A DNA stretch of 34,013 bases from Variovorax sp. GTDB lineage: Bacteria; Pseudomonadota; Gammaproteobacteria; Burkholderiales; Burkholderiaceae_C. The stretch spans positions 1 through 34,013 of the forward strand of contig JAQGMP010000043.1 in assembly GCA_028292285.1 (NCBI GenBank), written 5' to 3'. Under the pieces are notes generated by a model, which saw nothing but the letters and a program-made list of their open reading frames with translations, was not told where the DNA came from and searched no databases. The position numbers and the translations under genes are program-made. Positions within the stretch are counted from its first letter, which is position 1. Each line of letters begins with the position of its first letter. Shown here piece after piece: positions 24,130-32,071 of this stretch.

Positions 24130-24190
24130 AGGCGCAAATATGCTGCTACCTGAACGCGTCCAGGCCATCGCAGGCGTCATGGTCCCGTCG

Positions 24191-24210
24191 CGAGCCTGAA
24201 TTCAGGCTCG
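24191..24210. repeat. Perfect 20-bp palindrome
   Basis: CGAGCCTGAATTCAGGCTCG is its own reverse complement with no loop. It lies 61 nt after the stop at 24129. It lacks a U-run, so it is not a standard terminator; a dimeric regulator site or a cruciform-prone transcription barrier are alternatives. Confidence 0.8.
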
Positions 24211-24503
24211 AAGGAGTCCTCGGCCCTTGAGGTGTGGGTCACGATTGCAATCCCAGCCGCCGCTGCCAGTCAATCGCCTTTGCGCACATGGGCCCCGCTG
24301 CCGCGACGAAAGCGCTCGAAGACATGGCCTCAGTCAGCCCGCAATGCCGGGCCCGTTGTCGTTGCCCGATGAGATCACCAATCGCGTGCAAATCAAGGGC
24401 TGAGACCGCGGCACCTTCAGGCACGGGCCCCGGGCGTCGCCCGCGCCCGCGACGATCGAGGGATTGGGCGGCTTGGCGATCACGCCCCCACGAGTCGCGG
24501 CCG

Positions 24504-24845
24504 GGACTGGACCTTGTCACGCTCGTGCTCACGTTCAACGATCACGGCCTCGGCCACATGGGCGTCGACAGGGCAGCGCTCAAACGTGCTGTCGTCGCTT
24601 CACTGAAGCCGGGCGGGCCCGTACATTCTTGCCGGCCACGGCGGACGTCCAGGGCCCGGCGTTTCCGAATCGGGAACGCTACATCGGATCGAAGAAGGCT
24701 TTCTGTGCAACGAGGTCGAGCAAGCCGGGGTCGGGCTCGCAGCCGAGGGCGACTTCCGGCGCTACGCCGCCGATCCGCGCGACGGCAATACGCCGCCGCA
24801 AGCCAAAGACGAGTTCGTCCTCGCGTTCATCAGGCCTGAGGCAGG
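24504..24845 (+). pseudogene. C-terminal remnant of a SAM-dependent methyltransferase
   Basis: One frame reads GLDLVTLVLTFNDHGLGHMGVDRAALKRAVVASLKPGG. After a one-base shift near 24,620, the next frame continues ILAGHGGRPGPGVSESGTLHRIEEGFLCNEVEQAGVGLAAEGDFRRYAADPRDGNTPPQAKDEFVLAFIRPE. Together these reproduce the second half of a known class I methyltransferase family (MxRAVxxALKPGGxYxIxDHxxRxGTG...TLHRIEE...AEGDFLRxxxDPRD...DxFVLxF). The N-terminal half with the SAM-binding GxGxG loop is not found between 24,130 and 24,500, where frames look random. It is a truncated and frameshifted pseudogene. Confidence 0.8.
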
Positions 24846-24958
24846 TCTCATTGGTTCACCCATTGTTGACGCATGGGAAACGGGACCTTTGCGGCGAGCC
24901 GGTGGCGCCGCGGGCAAGCATCCACGGCCCGACACCCAGGATCCGATCAGATCGAAAG

Positions 24959-25345
24959 CTATCTGGCGGACTTAGCCATTGGGCGCGGGGTCTTGATCAG
25001 GAAGCTTCGGCTCTTTTGCAGCGCGGTCAGTTCGGCCAACCGCGCTGGACAGTCTGCATTGGTCGCCACCAGCACGAACGGACTACGGCGCAGCGCCGTG
25101 ATGCTTTTTTCCACATCGGCGGGGCGGCGGCCTCTCGAAAGCTGTCCGGCGGACACGAATGCGGCCGACTGCCTGAAGAACGCATGCTCAAACGCGGGTG
25201 TGCCGCAACGCGCGGCAATGACCCGATAGTCCGCCTCCTGCTGCTCACCAGCCGTCGAAGAATCCTGTTCCTGGCCGGCCTGCGCGCCGACTGCCAGCAC
25301 AGCAGCCGCCATCGCCCCGGAGAGATACCCTCGCAGTGCTTTCAT
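24959..25345 (-). CDS. Exported hypothetical protein (128 aa)
   Basis: The signal peptide is clear (MKALRGYLSGAMAAAVLAVGAQA, cleavage AQA|GQE). The mature part contains two cysteines (AARCGTPAFEHAFFRQSAAFVSAGQLSRGRRP and NADCPARLAELTALQKSRSFLIKTPR), likely forming a disulfide in the periplasm. The 3' end points toward the methyltransferase remnant. No domain is recognised. The + strand frames over it are shadows. Confidence 0.75.
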   Translation of the reverse strand: MKALRGYLSGAMAAAVLAVGAQAGQEQDSSTAGEQQEADYRVIAARCGTPAFEHAFFRQSAAFVSAGQLSRGRRPADVEKSITALRRSPFVLVATNADCPARLAELTALQKSRSFLIKTPRPMAKSAR

Positions 25346-25679
25346 TCATTGCCTTTCGCAGTCTCCACCATGCATTGCATCGCAAGTGTTGCGTCGGGGT
25401 CAAGGGTACGATCGCGAAGGCGTCGCAGCCGTCCGGTCACCGCCGTCGCACGCCGAGGCGCGTGGTGAAATTTCCACGATGCCTGACGACGGTTCGCGCA
25501 TTGAAGAGGCGCGCCCCAGCGCTGGCGCTGCTTTCGGCACGCATGAGCTTCTTGACCCGGCGCTGCCGATTCACCGCTGTCCGGTCAATGAGTCATGCCC
25601 ATTCGCGCCACCTCGGCAAAGGTGTGCAGCTCTGCGGCGTCCATGTCCGAGACAGCCCAGGCATGCAGGTGCCTGGGCC

Positions 25680-26829
25680 GCCGGTCCCAAGGCCTACGTC
25701 GGCAATTTCAAGGACGGCACCGTCAGCGTCGTCGACATCGATCAAGGCAAAGTCACCAGCACGGTGTCGGTGGCCGCTGGCCCGGACGGCATCGTCGTCA
25801 CGCCGGACGGCGCGAACGTCTTCGTGAGTGGTTCGAGTGCTTCATCGATCAGCGTGATCGACACGGCCAGCGATCGCGTCAGCCGGAGCATCGAAGTCGG
25901 CAGCGGACCGCAAGGTCTGGCCGTCGTGCCCGGTGGCCAACGGATTCTTGCGGCCGTCAACGGGATGGACCGTGTCGCCCTGATCGACGTCGCTTCCGGC
26001 GCCGTTACCGCGACGGTGCCAGTGCCCAAGCCGCACACGATCGCGGTGCGACCCGACGGCACGCAGGCCTACGTTGCCTCCCAGGAACCCGGCATGTTCT
26101 CGGCGGCCATCATCGACCTGGCCTCGCGCAGGGTGGTCGGCAACATCGCATTGGCCAAGCCGCCACGCGACCTGGAGTTCGGGCACGACGGCAAGGCGCT
26201 CTACCTGACGCTCGCCGGCATCGCGGCCGTGCAGGTGATTGACCCCGTGACCAACCGCTTCGTGGGGCAGGTCGCCACGGGTGTCTCGCCGCATGTGGCG
26301 CAATTTTTTGCCGGGCAACCCCGGGGCGTCGCCGTGGTGCAAGGGCCCGGCGAAAGTGGCGTTCTTCGATCCGGCCACGAACACCGTGGACCGCACGGTT
26401 GCGGTCAGCCAGCCTCACTGGCTCGACGTCACGCCTGAAGGACAGCGACTCGTGGTGAGCAACGAGGGCGACAACACGGTCAGCCTCATCGACATCGCGA
26501 GTGGACGGACGCGCACGGTGACGGTCGGAAACGCACCGCGCAAGGTTGCGGTGCGACATGTTGCGGCGACCGCCGCCGCGGCCAAGGTCTCCATCGCGAA
26601 CTTCGCGTTCGCGCCGGCGGAGCTTTCAGTCACGGCCGGCCAGAGCGTGGACTGGAACAACGATGACGGCGCCCCGCACGGGCTGGCGTTCAAGGACGGC
26701 GCAACCGGCGCCCCGCTGCTGCTGCCGGGCGCTGCTTTCAGCCGCAGGTTCGATATGCCCGGCAGCTTCGACTACGTGTGCTCGGTGCACCCGTACATGA
26801 CGGGCCGTGTCGTGGTCAGGGCGCCCTGA
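25680..26829 (+). pseudogene. YncE-like beta-propeller fused to a cupredoxin domain, frameshifted
   Basis: The frame listed at 25386 carries propeller repeats from AGPKAYVGNFKDGTVSVVDIDQGKVTSTVSVAAGPDGIVVTPDG through FVGQVATGVSPHVAQFFAGQPRGVAVVQGPGE. The frame listed at 26281 continues KVAFFDPATNTVDRTVAVSQPHWLDVTPEGQRLVVSNEGDNTVSLIDIASG. It ends with a plastocyanin-like domain carrying type 1 copper ligands (GAPHG, then C-H-M in YVCSVHPYMTG). Removing one A from the AAA at 26353-26355 restores GPGEVAFFDPATN in one frame, so a single-base insertion breaks the gene. Upstream of AGAWAAGPKAYV (which looks like the end of a signal peptide) no frame gives a credible signal sequence, so the 5' end may be damaged too. 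It would be a secreted copper-binding protein if intact. Confidence 0.82.
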
Positions 26830-27291
26830 AAAGTGGTCAACCGCAGGGCTGGATGCGAAGGCGGGACGTTCGACGTTTGAGATGACGTCGTCCTTCCACG
26901 AAGGAAAGACGCGCGATGTCCGGCATCCCGGCCTTCGGGCTTTCAACGGCGCTCGCAACAACAAGCACTTGATGACACGACGACCGCCTCCCTTGAGGAA
27001 GTCTGCTGACTTCAGTCATGCAGCGGGCTCTGGCGATGCATGAAGTCGGCCGAAACTCGGGCAAGGTCAGCCCGCCTGTGCAAAGCGGTTGAAAGCTTGG
27101 CAGGCGGTTGGCCGTTTGACATTGAGCGAAGACCGTACGTCAGAGAGCCATCGACTTTTTGACACACCGCGCATGGCCAGTTGTTTTGGCCGTTTTGTCT
27201 CTCTAGCATGACCCGGCATGCCAATGCATGCGTGACCCTTCGTCGCCGCACCGCGCGTCGGGCCAGTAACTCAGGTGCATAGCGAAAAGTC
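26830..27291. other. Gene-free stretch
   Basis: About 460 bases between the cupredoxin gene and a small hypothetical gene. Listed frames are short and lack start signals. No hairpin terminator, tRNA or operator was recognised. Confidence 0.4.
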
Positions 27292-27588
27292 ATGCCAAAG
27301 TTAAAACTCCCCGATCGTTTCTTCGCCGAGCATGTGGTCGTGCTACAGGGCCAGGCTGGCGGCGATGTCGTGCTGCTGAAATGGGTGAACGGCAAACTCG
27401 TCGTCGTCAAAGTGCCGATCGGACCGGACCCGAGACTGGTGGACCTCTCCCGGGCGATCGGCGTCATCGGCGCCGCAGCGAATTTTCACGGTGAGGTGGC
27501 CAATCAGGTTGCCCATGCGCTGCAGTTCACGGTGGAACAAGGTCTGGAACATGCAATGGAAGGCATGTCACTTCCCGGCCGCGCCTGA
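27292..27588 (+). CDS. Hypothetical protein (98 aa)
   Basis: MPKLKLPDRFFAEHVVVLQGQAGGDVVLLKWVNGKLVVVKVPIGPDPRLVDLSRAIGVIGAAANFHGEVANQVAHALQFTVEQGLEHAMEGMSLPGRA. The first half is rich in beta-strand-forming residues (HVVVLQGQAGGDVVLLKWVNGKLVVVKVPI), the second is helical. Coding bias is better than in the overlapping minus frames. The ribosome binding site is weak (gaaaag). It is soluble with no signal peptide. No family is recognised. Confidence 0.6.
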   Translation: MPKLKLPDRFFAEHVVVLQGQAGGDVVLLKWVNGKLVVVKVPIGPDPRLVDLSRAIGVIGAAANFHGEVANQVAHALQFTVEQGLEHAMEGMSLPGRA

Positions 27589-27931
27589 GGCGTCGCTGGC
27601 CGAGGATTGCGTAGAGGCCATGCGAAAGGCCACCCCGGCCCTCCATTGCGCTTCGACCGCGAACCGGCGTTGAAGTCCAGCGACGGTGTGAATGGGCTCG
27701 CGTCCGAAGCGTTATCGAGGAGCCCGCCATGACCGGCGCGCCGACCTGTGGCGTGCTTTTCCCTGTCAGCGGGACCGGTGCTTCAGCGAAATGCCGGATC
27801 TGTCGGGTGCGTGCCGTTTCAACCCATGCGCTTGAGGCCGGTTGCCGCAACGCGAGAGGCGCAGGTCGCCCCTCGCAACGCGCGCATCTACTCATCATTT
27901 ACCGTGAAATTGATAGCCCGGAGTACTCAAC
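27589..27931. other. Gene-free stretch before the G1 peptidase gene
   Basis: About 340 bases with only short shadow frames. It should hold the promoter of the peptidase gene; the AT-richer segment catcatttaccgtgaaattgatag just before the start is the likeliest place, but no hexamers are clear. Confidence 0.35.
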
Positions 27932-28906
27932 ATGGCTGCCTTGTCCCGCGCCCGCGTGAAACGCTTTCTGCCAACGGCAGGACGCACCGCCACAAATCTC
28001 TCGGACGCTTTTGAGCTTCCGTCTCCGGCGTCGGAAGTGTCTCTGGTGGACGCCGACATCAAGACGCTGAAGCGGCTCGGCATCCCCATCAAGCCGAAAG
28101 GATCGCCCTCCTCCGACGCCGTCAGAATCTGGCGCAACGCGTTGTCGCGACGCCCGGAGGTGATCGCTCCGAAGCTCAGCAAGCGTCCCGAAATACGAAC
28201 CTATGAGGGCATCAAAACGGGACGCGCGGCGGCGTCCCTCAGTAACGTCTGGAGCGGCGGCGTCGTCATGAACCAGACGGCCATGCAGCTTGTCTTCGGC
28301 CAGTGGGTGGTGCCCACCGTGCTGCCGCCAGCGAGCGCGGGGAACGCCGATGGCGATTGGTGGACTGTGGCCTGGGTGGGCATCGATGGTTGGGGTTCCA
28401 GCGACGTCCTGCAGTGCGGGACGGGACATCACGTATCGCGCCGCAACGGGAAGATCAGTACCGAATATTTCGCATGGTATGAGTGGTTCCCGGACAACTG
28501 GATTCAGATCAGCAATTTCACCGTGCAGCCCGGTGACACCGTCTCCGGCCTGATCACGTACGACGGTGTGGACCAGAACGGAGTTCATTGGGGCACCGCG
28601 ACGTTGAACAATATCTCGCGCGGAAAGCTGACGCGGGTGCAGTTTCGATCGCCGACAAGTTCTGCATTCACCGGCTTCAGCGGGAATTGCGCTGAATGGG
28701 TCATGGAACGCCCGCAGTTTTCCGGGGTTCCTGCCCAAGTGCCTGAATTCGGCGAAATCGTCTTCACGAACTGCCTGGCCTGCTCGTCCACCGCAACATT
28801 CCAGGCAAGCGCCGGAACACCGGTCAATATGGTCGACAACACTTCCGGAAAAACGCTGTCAACGGGCCTTCTGGAGGGCGACTGGAAATGCACTTTCGTG
28901 GGTTGA
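27932..28906 (+). CDS. Peptidase family G1 (glutamic peptidase, eqolisin-like)
   Basis: A 324-aa protein with ggag 9 nt before the ATG. From residue about 104 it follows the G1 pattern: NVWSGGVVMN, then FGQWVVPTV containing the catalytic Gln (Gln124), WWTVAWVGIDGWGSSDVLQCGTGHHV, YFAWYEWFPDNWIQISNFTVQPGDTVSGLITYD, and GNCAEWVMERPQF containing the catalytic Glu (Glu255). Both members of the Gln/Glu dyad are therefore present. G1 enzymes such as scytalidoglutamic peptidase are acid-active endopeptidases best known from fungi. The first 100 residues may be a propeptide or an unrelated N-terminal part (KTLKRLGIPIKPKGSPSSDAVRIWRNALSRRPE). No classical signal peptide is seen, which is odd for a family that is usually secreted. 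A hairpin follows the stop. Confidence 0.88.
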   Translation: MAALSRARVKRFLPTAGRTATNLSDAFELPSPASEVSLVDADIKTLKRLGIPIKPKGSPSSDAVRIWRNALSRRPEVIAPKLSKRPEIRTYEGIKTGRAAASLSNVWSGGVVMNQTAMQLVFGQWVVPTVLPPASAGNADGDWWTVAWVGIDGWGSSDVLQCGTGHHVSRRNGKISTEYFAWYEWFPDNWIQISNFTVQPGDTVSGLITYDGVDQNGVHWGTATLNNISRGKLTRVQFRSPTSSAFTGFSGNCAEWVMERPQFSGVPAQVPEFGEIVFTNCLACSSTATFQASAGTPVNMVDNTSGKTLSTGLLEGDWKCTFVG

Positions 28907-28923
28907 AAGCTTGCCCACTCAAT

Positions 28924-28944
28924 GGTTTCCGGGGGTCGGAAACC
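28924..28944 (+). terminator. Hairpin after the G1 peptidase gene
   Basis: GGTTTCCG-GGGGT-CGGAAACC forms a perfect 8-bp stem with a 5-nt loop 17 nt after the stop. There is no immediate U-run (a short tttt occurs about 15 nt later), so it is a possible weak or Rho-assisted terminator, or an mRNA-stabilising stem. Confidence 0.5.
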
Positions 28945-29173
28945 CGCATGAATGCTAGCTTTTGTTGGGTCGGGACATCGTACTTTACCGTCACTTCTAC
29001 CGTCGAAGAACGAGAGCTTTTACTGGCGCGGGAGATGGGCTCGGTTTGCGAGCGGCAACTCCAGCGCATCAGTCGTCAACAATAGCCGGAGTTTGTAACG
29101 GCATCTGCACGTCTTCGCCTTCCGTTTCCGGAGCTTCTGGATGCTGTTGCGCCGAGGCTAGCAGACCGCCTGA

Positions 29174-30442
29174 TCAGCCAGCGAGTCGAAACGCCGCAGC
29201 CATCTGCTCCTGCTCTCGTGCACGAACTTTCAGGCTATCGGCGATCTTTGGCCACTGCCTCACTACGGTCTGGCTGCGCGCGATGATCTCGTCGGCCAGC
29301 TTCTTGGAGACCCGAAAGTACGGCGCCACCGAACGCGCCAGACCCAGGTCCATCGCATTGTCGGCCTCGCTGACGTTGAGCTTCAGTCCTTGCGCCTCGG
29401 GCACGGGATTCATATCGTAGGCATCGGACAGACGCCAGCCCTTGCCGGGCACGAGGATGAAGCCGTGATTGCGCAGGTGATCGTCCGTGTTGGAGACCAA
29501 CATGTTGAACACGATGCGCGACCACAGCTCACGCAGGTCGGCGACGGTGTTCGCACCGTGGTCGATCAGCACACGGGCGATCTCCAGATAGCTCGCACCG
29601 GTCGATGCATCATCGCCATCCAGGCGGCCGGTGAGCGTCATCGCCGAGGCGAAATGAAGCCTGCCCGCTGGCGTTCGGTCGAAGCGCCTCACTAGGAAGG
29701 TGTGCTGTCGGCTCGCGAACTTGCGAGCCAGGCTTTGCGGCACTGCGAGACCGCAACTCTGCGCGAGGGTCTGCACCACCAGTTCCCAAGCACCCATATC
29801 GTGCTCGTCGCGCACGCTGGGGAACTTGGCAATCCACAGTTGCCCCTGTGGATCAACGACGCTAGCTTTAGGCCGGGCCCCGCCCAGCGAACCGCCAGGT
29901 GCGATCAGCATGCGCAGCCAGTCGTCGCCCGCCGCCGACATGTTGTCCTCATCGCGCTCCAGTGCCAGGCTGGCCGCCTCCAGTTCGCGCAGTTGCACGA
30001 AGGGTGGCGCTGCAGCGCCGTGCTGGTTGTCCAGGAAATCTCCGGCGTCATCGCGCCGCAAGCGCAGCGCTCCGGAACGATAGGCGTCGTGCACGCCCAG
30101 GAGGTAGTCTGATTCATGCAAGCGGACGGCCTTGTCTATCTGCCCTGCCCTCTGCGCGCGCTCCAGCCGGCGCCGCATAAGCAACCTGCCCCAGCGATCC
30201 GGACTCGCATCGGCGAACACGCCGAAGGTCTCGTGACCCTGCGGCGGATGCTGCCGCCCCTCGAAGAGGCCCAAACGGGGATCCAGGTGCAAGCTCTCGG
30301 CGGCGCAATGGGCCAGCGCCGCGGCGTCGAACTGGAACTCGAAAACTTCGCGGCCTGCTCCACGCCTGGCATGCAGCCATCCCAGCCGCAGCGGCTCTGC
30401 GAGGCCAACCCAATCCGCATAGACGGCGATCATCGCTGCCAT
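29174..30442 (-). CDS. hipA: HipA serine/threonine kinase toxin
   Basis: A 422-aa full-length HipA. The N-terminal subdomain is present (MIAVYADWVGLAEPLRLGWLHARRG ... FGVFADASPDRWGRLLMRRR), followed by the substrate/ATP region (SLGGARPKASVVDPQGQLWIAKFPSVRDEHDMGAWELVVQTLAQSCGL). The kinase core has VRRFDRTPAGRLHFASAMTLTG and the catalytic loop NMLVSNTDDHLRNHGF, and the Mg-binding Asp is in LSDAYDMNPVPE. HipA kinases phosphorylate targets such as glutamyl-tRNA synthetase in Escherichia coli, halting translation; the target here is not known. It follows hipB with a 4-nt gap, the classical antitoxin-first order. All key motifs are present, so it appears active. An internal start at codon 4 is possible. 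Confidence 0.95.
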   Translation of the reverse strand: MAAMIAVYADWVGLAEPLRLGWLHARRGAGREVFEFQFDAAALAHCAAESLHLDPRLGLFEGRQHPPQGHETFGVFADASPDRWGRLLMRRRLERAQRAGQIDKAVRLHESDYLLGVHDAYRSGALRLRRDDAGDFLDNQHGAAAPPFVQLRELEAASLALERDEDNMSAAGDDWLRMLIAPGGSLGGARPKASVVDPQGQLWIAKFPSVRDEHDMGAWELVVQTLAQSCGLAVPQSLARKFASRQHTFLVRRFDRTPAGRLHFASAMTLTGRLDGDDASTGASYLEIARVLIDHGANTVADLRELWSRIVFNMLVSNTDDHLRNHGFILVPGKGWRLSDAYDMNPVPEAQGLKLNVSEADNAMDLGLARSVAPYFRVSKKLADEIIARSQTVVRQWPKIADSLKVRAREQEQMAAAFRLAG

Positions 30443-30446
30443 GGGC

Positions 30447-31139
30447 TCAATACACCTTCTTTTTCAGCGACGCCAAAGGCTCGATCAAGCCGGCAAGGGC
30501 ATCGGCACTGGCGAAGCCACTCTTCTTAATCCAGTCCCGCGCGTCTTCCGAAGGCTTAAGTAGCTTCTTAATCTCCCGGCGGGGTGCATCCAGCCGGTCC
30601 ACGGTTTCACGTAGTTTCACGGATGGTAGGGCGGCCAGTGCCTTGCGCATCTGTGTTTCTGGCAGTGCTTCCAGCGCCTTGCGCATCTGCTCGCTCGGCA
30701 GGGAGTTGAACAGCTTACGCAGTTGTTCTTGCGGTGAGCTTTCCATGGCATGCCGAAGCTCCGACGCAGCGCCTGCAACCGGCAGCGCCCTCTTGCCCGT
30801 CGCCGGCTGCCTAGCTGACGGCAGCACGCTTGGTCGTGGCGCCTTGGCGTGCGCTGGCAACTGTGCGTCCTGGAGTTCTCGGCCGACAGGATCAGCTTTG
30901 CCGAGCAAGTCGAGGTCCTTTTCGATGCCCAGCACCTGCATGACGGCCAGGTAGGCTCCCATGGTCACCCCCGATCCACCGCGCTCCAGGCTACGCAGTG
31001 TCATGGGCGCCATCCCGGCTCGCTCGGCAACCTGCTTGGCCGAGAGCCGTCGACGCAGCCGCGCTAGGCGCAGACGATTGCCGAACTGACGCAGCAAATC
31101 GTCGGTGGTGGGAAGCAAAGGGGCAGTCTTCTTGGCCAT
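30447..31139 (-). CDS. hipB: HipB-type antitoxin/regulator with a 12-residue repeat domain
   Basis: A 230-aa protein, far longer than the roughly 90-aa Escherichia coli HipB. Residues 12-76 hold the XRE HTH (DDLLRQFGNRLRLARLRRRLSAKQVAERAGMAPMTLRSLERGGSGVTMGAYLAVMQVLGI). After a Pro/Ala-rich linker, residues 126-185 are five 12-residue units with the consensus xxMRKALxALPx (SELRHAMESSPQ, EQLRKLFNSLPS, EQMRKALEALPE, TQMRKALAALPS, VKLRETVDRLDA), probably a helical or solenoid-like module. The C-terminus is basic (IKKLLKPSEDARDWIKKSG). It should bind and inhibit HipA and repress the operon from the AT-rich region upstream. Confidence 0.93.
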   Translation of the reverse strand: MAKKTAPLLPTTDDLLRQFGNRLRLARLRRRLSAKQVAERAGMAPMTLRSLERGGSGVTMGAYLAVMQVLGIEKDLDLLGKADPVGRELQDAQLPAHAKAPRPSVLPSARQPATGKRALPVAGAASELRHAMESSPQEQLRKLFNSLPSEQMRKALEALPETQMRKALAALPSVKLRETVDRLDAPRREIKKLLKPSEDARDWIKKSGFASADALAGLIEPLASLKKKVY

Positions 31140-31560
31140 GATGCCGTTATTTTAGCCACGATCGGTCAATGAACGCCAGAATATCTACACTTGCACGCCC
31201 CTCTCTTCCAGATTATCCACACTAAGTGCCACTATATTGGCTCTATTTGCCTGAGAAAGCCATATTTCTAGCGTCCGGTGATACTACTGGACACGGCGCC
31301 ACAGGACATGCAGTAAGGCGCCATCGCCTGAGCCCGGACCACCAGCAAGATGGGACCTCCTCCGGAAATCTGGCGATTCAATTTTTTGGCCAAGCCTATT
31401 TTGGCAATAAATATTCTTGAATAGGCCAGTTTTGGCATTAATCAGGGCGGCATATTGGCTTACTGGTTCTTTCCTGCGCATCCAAGAGTTTTCTCCGTTT
31501 TTTATTTGGTTTCGAATCTTAAAGACGCATCGAATGCTTCCATTACAGCAAGCTCTTCAG
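31140..31560. promoter_or_regulatory. AT-rich intergenic island upstream of hipBA
   Basis: This stretch is clearly more AT-rich than the rest of the window. It contains a perfect DnaA-type box TTATCCACA (31213-31221) and several TTTTGGC or ATTGGC motifs. It should contain the hipBA promoter; gctaaaataacgg near the hipB start resembles a -10 region on the minus strand. No gene is supported here; ORFs at 31417 and 31455 compete in different frames without a ribosome binding site. H-NS binding is plausible. Confidence 0.5.
31394..31441. repeat. Direct repeat GCCnnTTTTGGCAnTAA, two copies
   Basis: GCCTATTTTGGCAATAA (31394-31410) and GCCAGTTTTGGCATTAA (31425-31441) match at 14 of 17 positions with a 31-bp period, close to three DNA helix turns. 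Each copy is itself partly symmetrical (GCC...GGC). The AATAGGC between them pairs with the GCCTATT of the first copy. This arrangement suits a regulator binding on one DNA face. Confidence 0.6.
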
Positions 31561-31928
31561 GTGTGTTTCGCGTCTCTCCCTGGTTGCGCTTTCATGCGCA
31601 TGGGCTTCGGTTGGCGATCATTGCGCCCGTTTCAGGGAGCGCTCGATTTTTGGGCAAAGTCGACGACGACGGCCTCAAAGGCTCCATTTGACGTGGACGC
31701 TGACGACGAATCTCCTCAGCAGGACTTGCTCAAGCAACAGCCGCTCTGCGGCTCATCTGTCCCCGAGGTCTTCATGACATGGGCACTCAGGGCTTGGAGA
31801 AAGTGAAGATTGCAAGGGGTTCGATGACACCTTGAACGGTTCGACGGGCCACTCAAAAGTGGTCCGACACGGCTGCGCCGGCCGAAGGAATATCCGTCAG
31901 GGAAAGCTCCTGGAGTCGGAGGGGAACA

Positions 31929-32045
31929 ATGCGCTGGCAAGAACCGCACTCGGGAGCAGTTGGGCGAACGAAAGAGGACGATTTCGGCATTTTTCTGTCT
32001 TTGGACGATCGCATCAGAAACAGCGTAAAACGAGCTAAATATTGA
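31929..32045 (+). CDS. Small ORF (38 aa) with strong ribosome binding site, upstream of phd
   Basis: Too short for the ORF track. GGAGGGG lies 4-5 nt before the ATG at 31929, and the frame reads MRWQEPHSGAVGRTKEDDFGIFLSLDDRIRNSVKRAKY before TGA 32043-32045. It ends 26 nt before the antitoxin start and overlaps the candidate phd operator. The ending DFGIFLSLDDRIRNSVKRAKY is protein-like. It may be a leader gene of the TA operon or the tail of a lost gene. It is not recognised. Confidence 0.4.
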   Translation: MRWQEPHSGAVGRTKEDDFGIFLSLDDRIRNSVKRAKY

Positions 32046-32059
32046 GCAATTTATAGCTC
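32032..32059. promoter_or_regulatory. Imperfect palindrome, candidate Phd operator
   Basis: GAGCTAAATATTGAGCAATTTATAGCTC has inverted ends (GAGCTAAAT and ATTTATAGCTC, which pair except for two extra bases) and lies 12 nt before the antitoxin ATG. Phd/YefM proteins repress their own operons by binding short palindromes at this position. Confidence 0.5.
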
Positions 32060-32071
32060 ACTGGAGATCTC

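Noticed and set aside
23368-24180. 270-aa ORF on the - strand
   Set aside because: It is antisense to the exported 305-aa protein, which has a signal peptide and stronger coding bias.
24239-24538. 99-aa ORF on the - strand with a plausible ending (MSSSAFVAAAGPMCAKAIDWQRRLG)
   Set aside because: Coding bias is mixed, no ribosome binding site is seen, and its first part is antisense to the methyltransferase remnant; not enough support to annotate.
24464-25468. 334-aa ORF on the + strand
   Set aside because: It is Arg/Ser-rich and covers both the methyltransferase remnant in another frame and the minus-strand exported protein; no signature.
31204-31230. HipB operator of the E. coli type (TATCC-N8-GGATA)
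   Set aside because: A TATCC half-site is present within TTATCCACA, but no matching GGATA half-site occurs at the required spacing.
31417-31806. 129-aa and 78-aa ORFs on the + strand in the AT-rich region
   Set aside because: Two overlapping frames compete, neither has a ribosome binding site or a recognisable domain, and long frames are not convincing evidence here.
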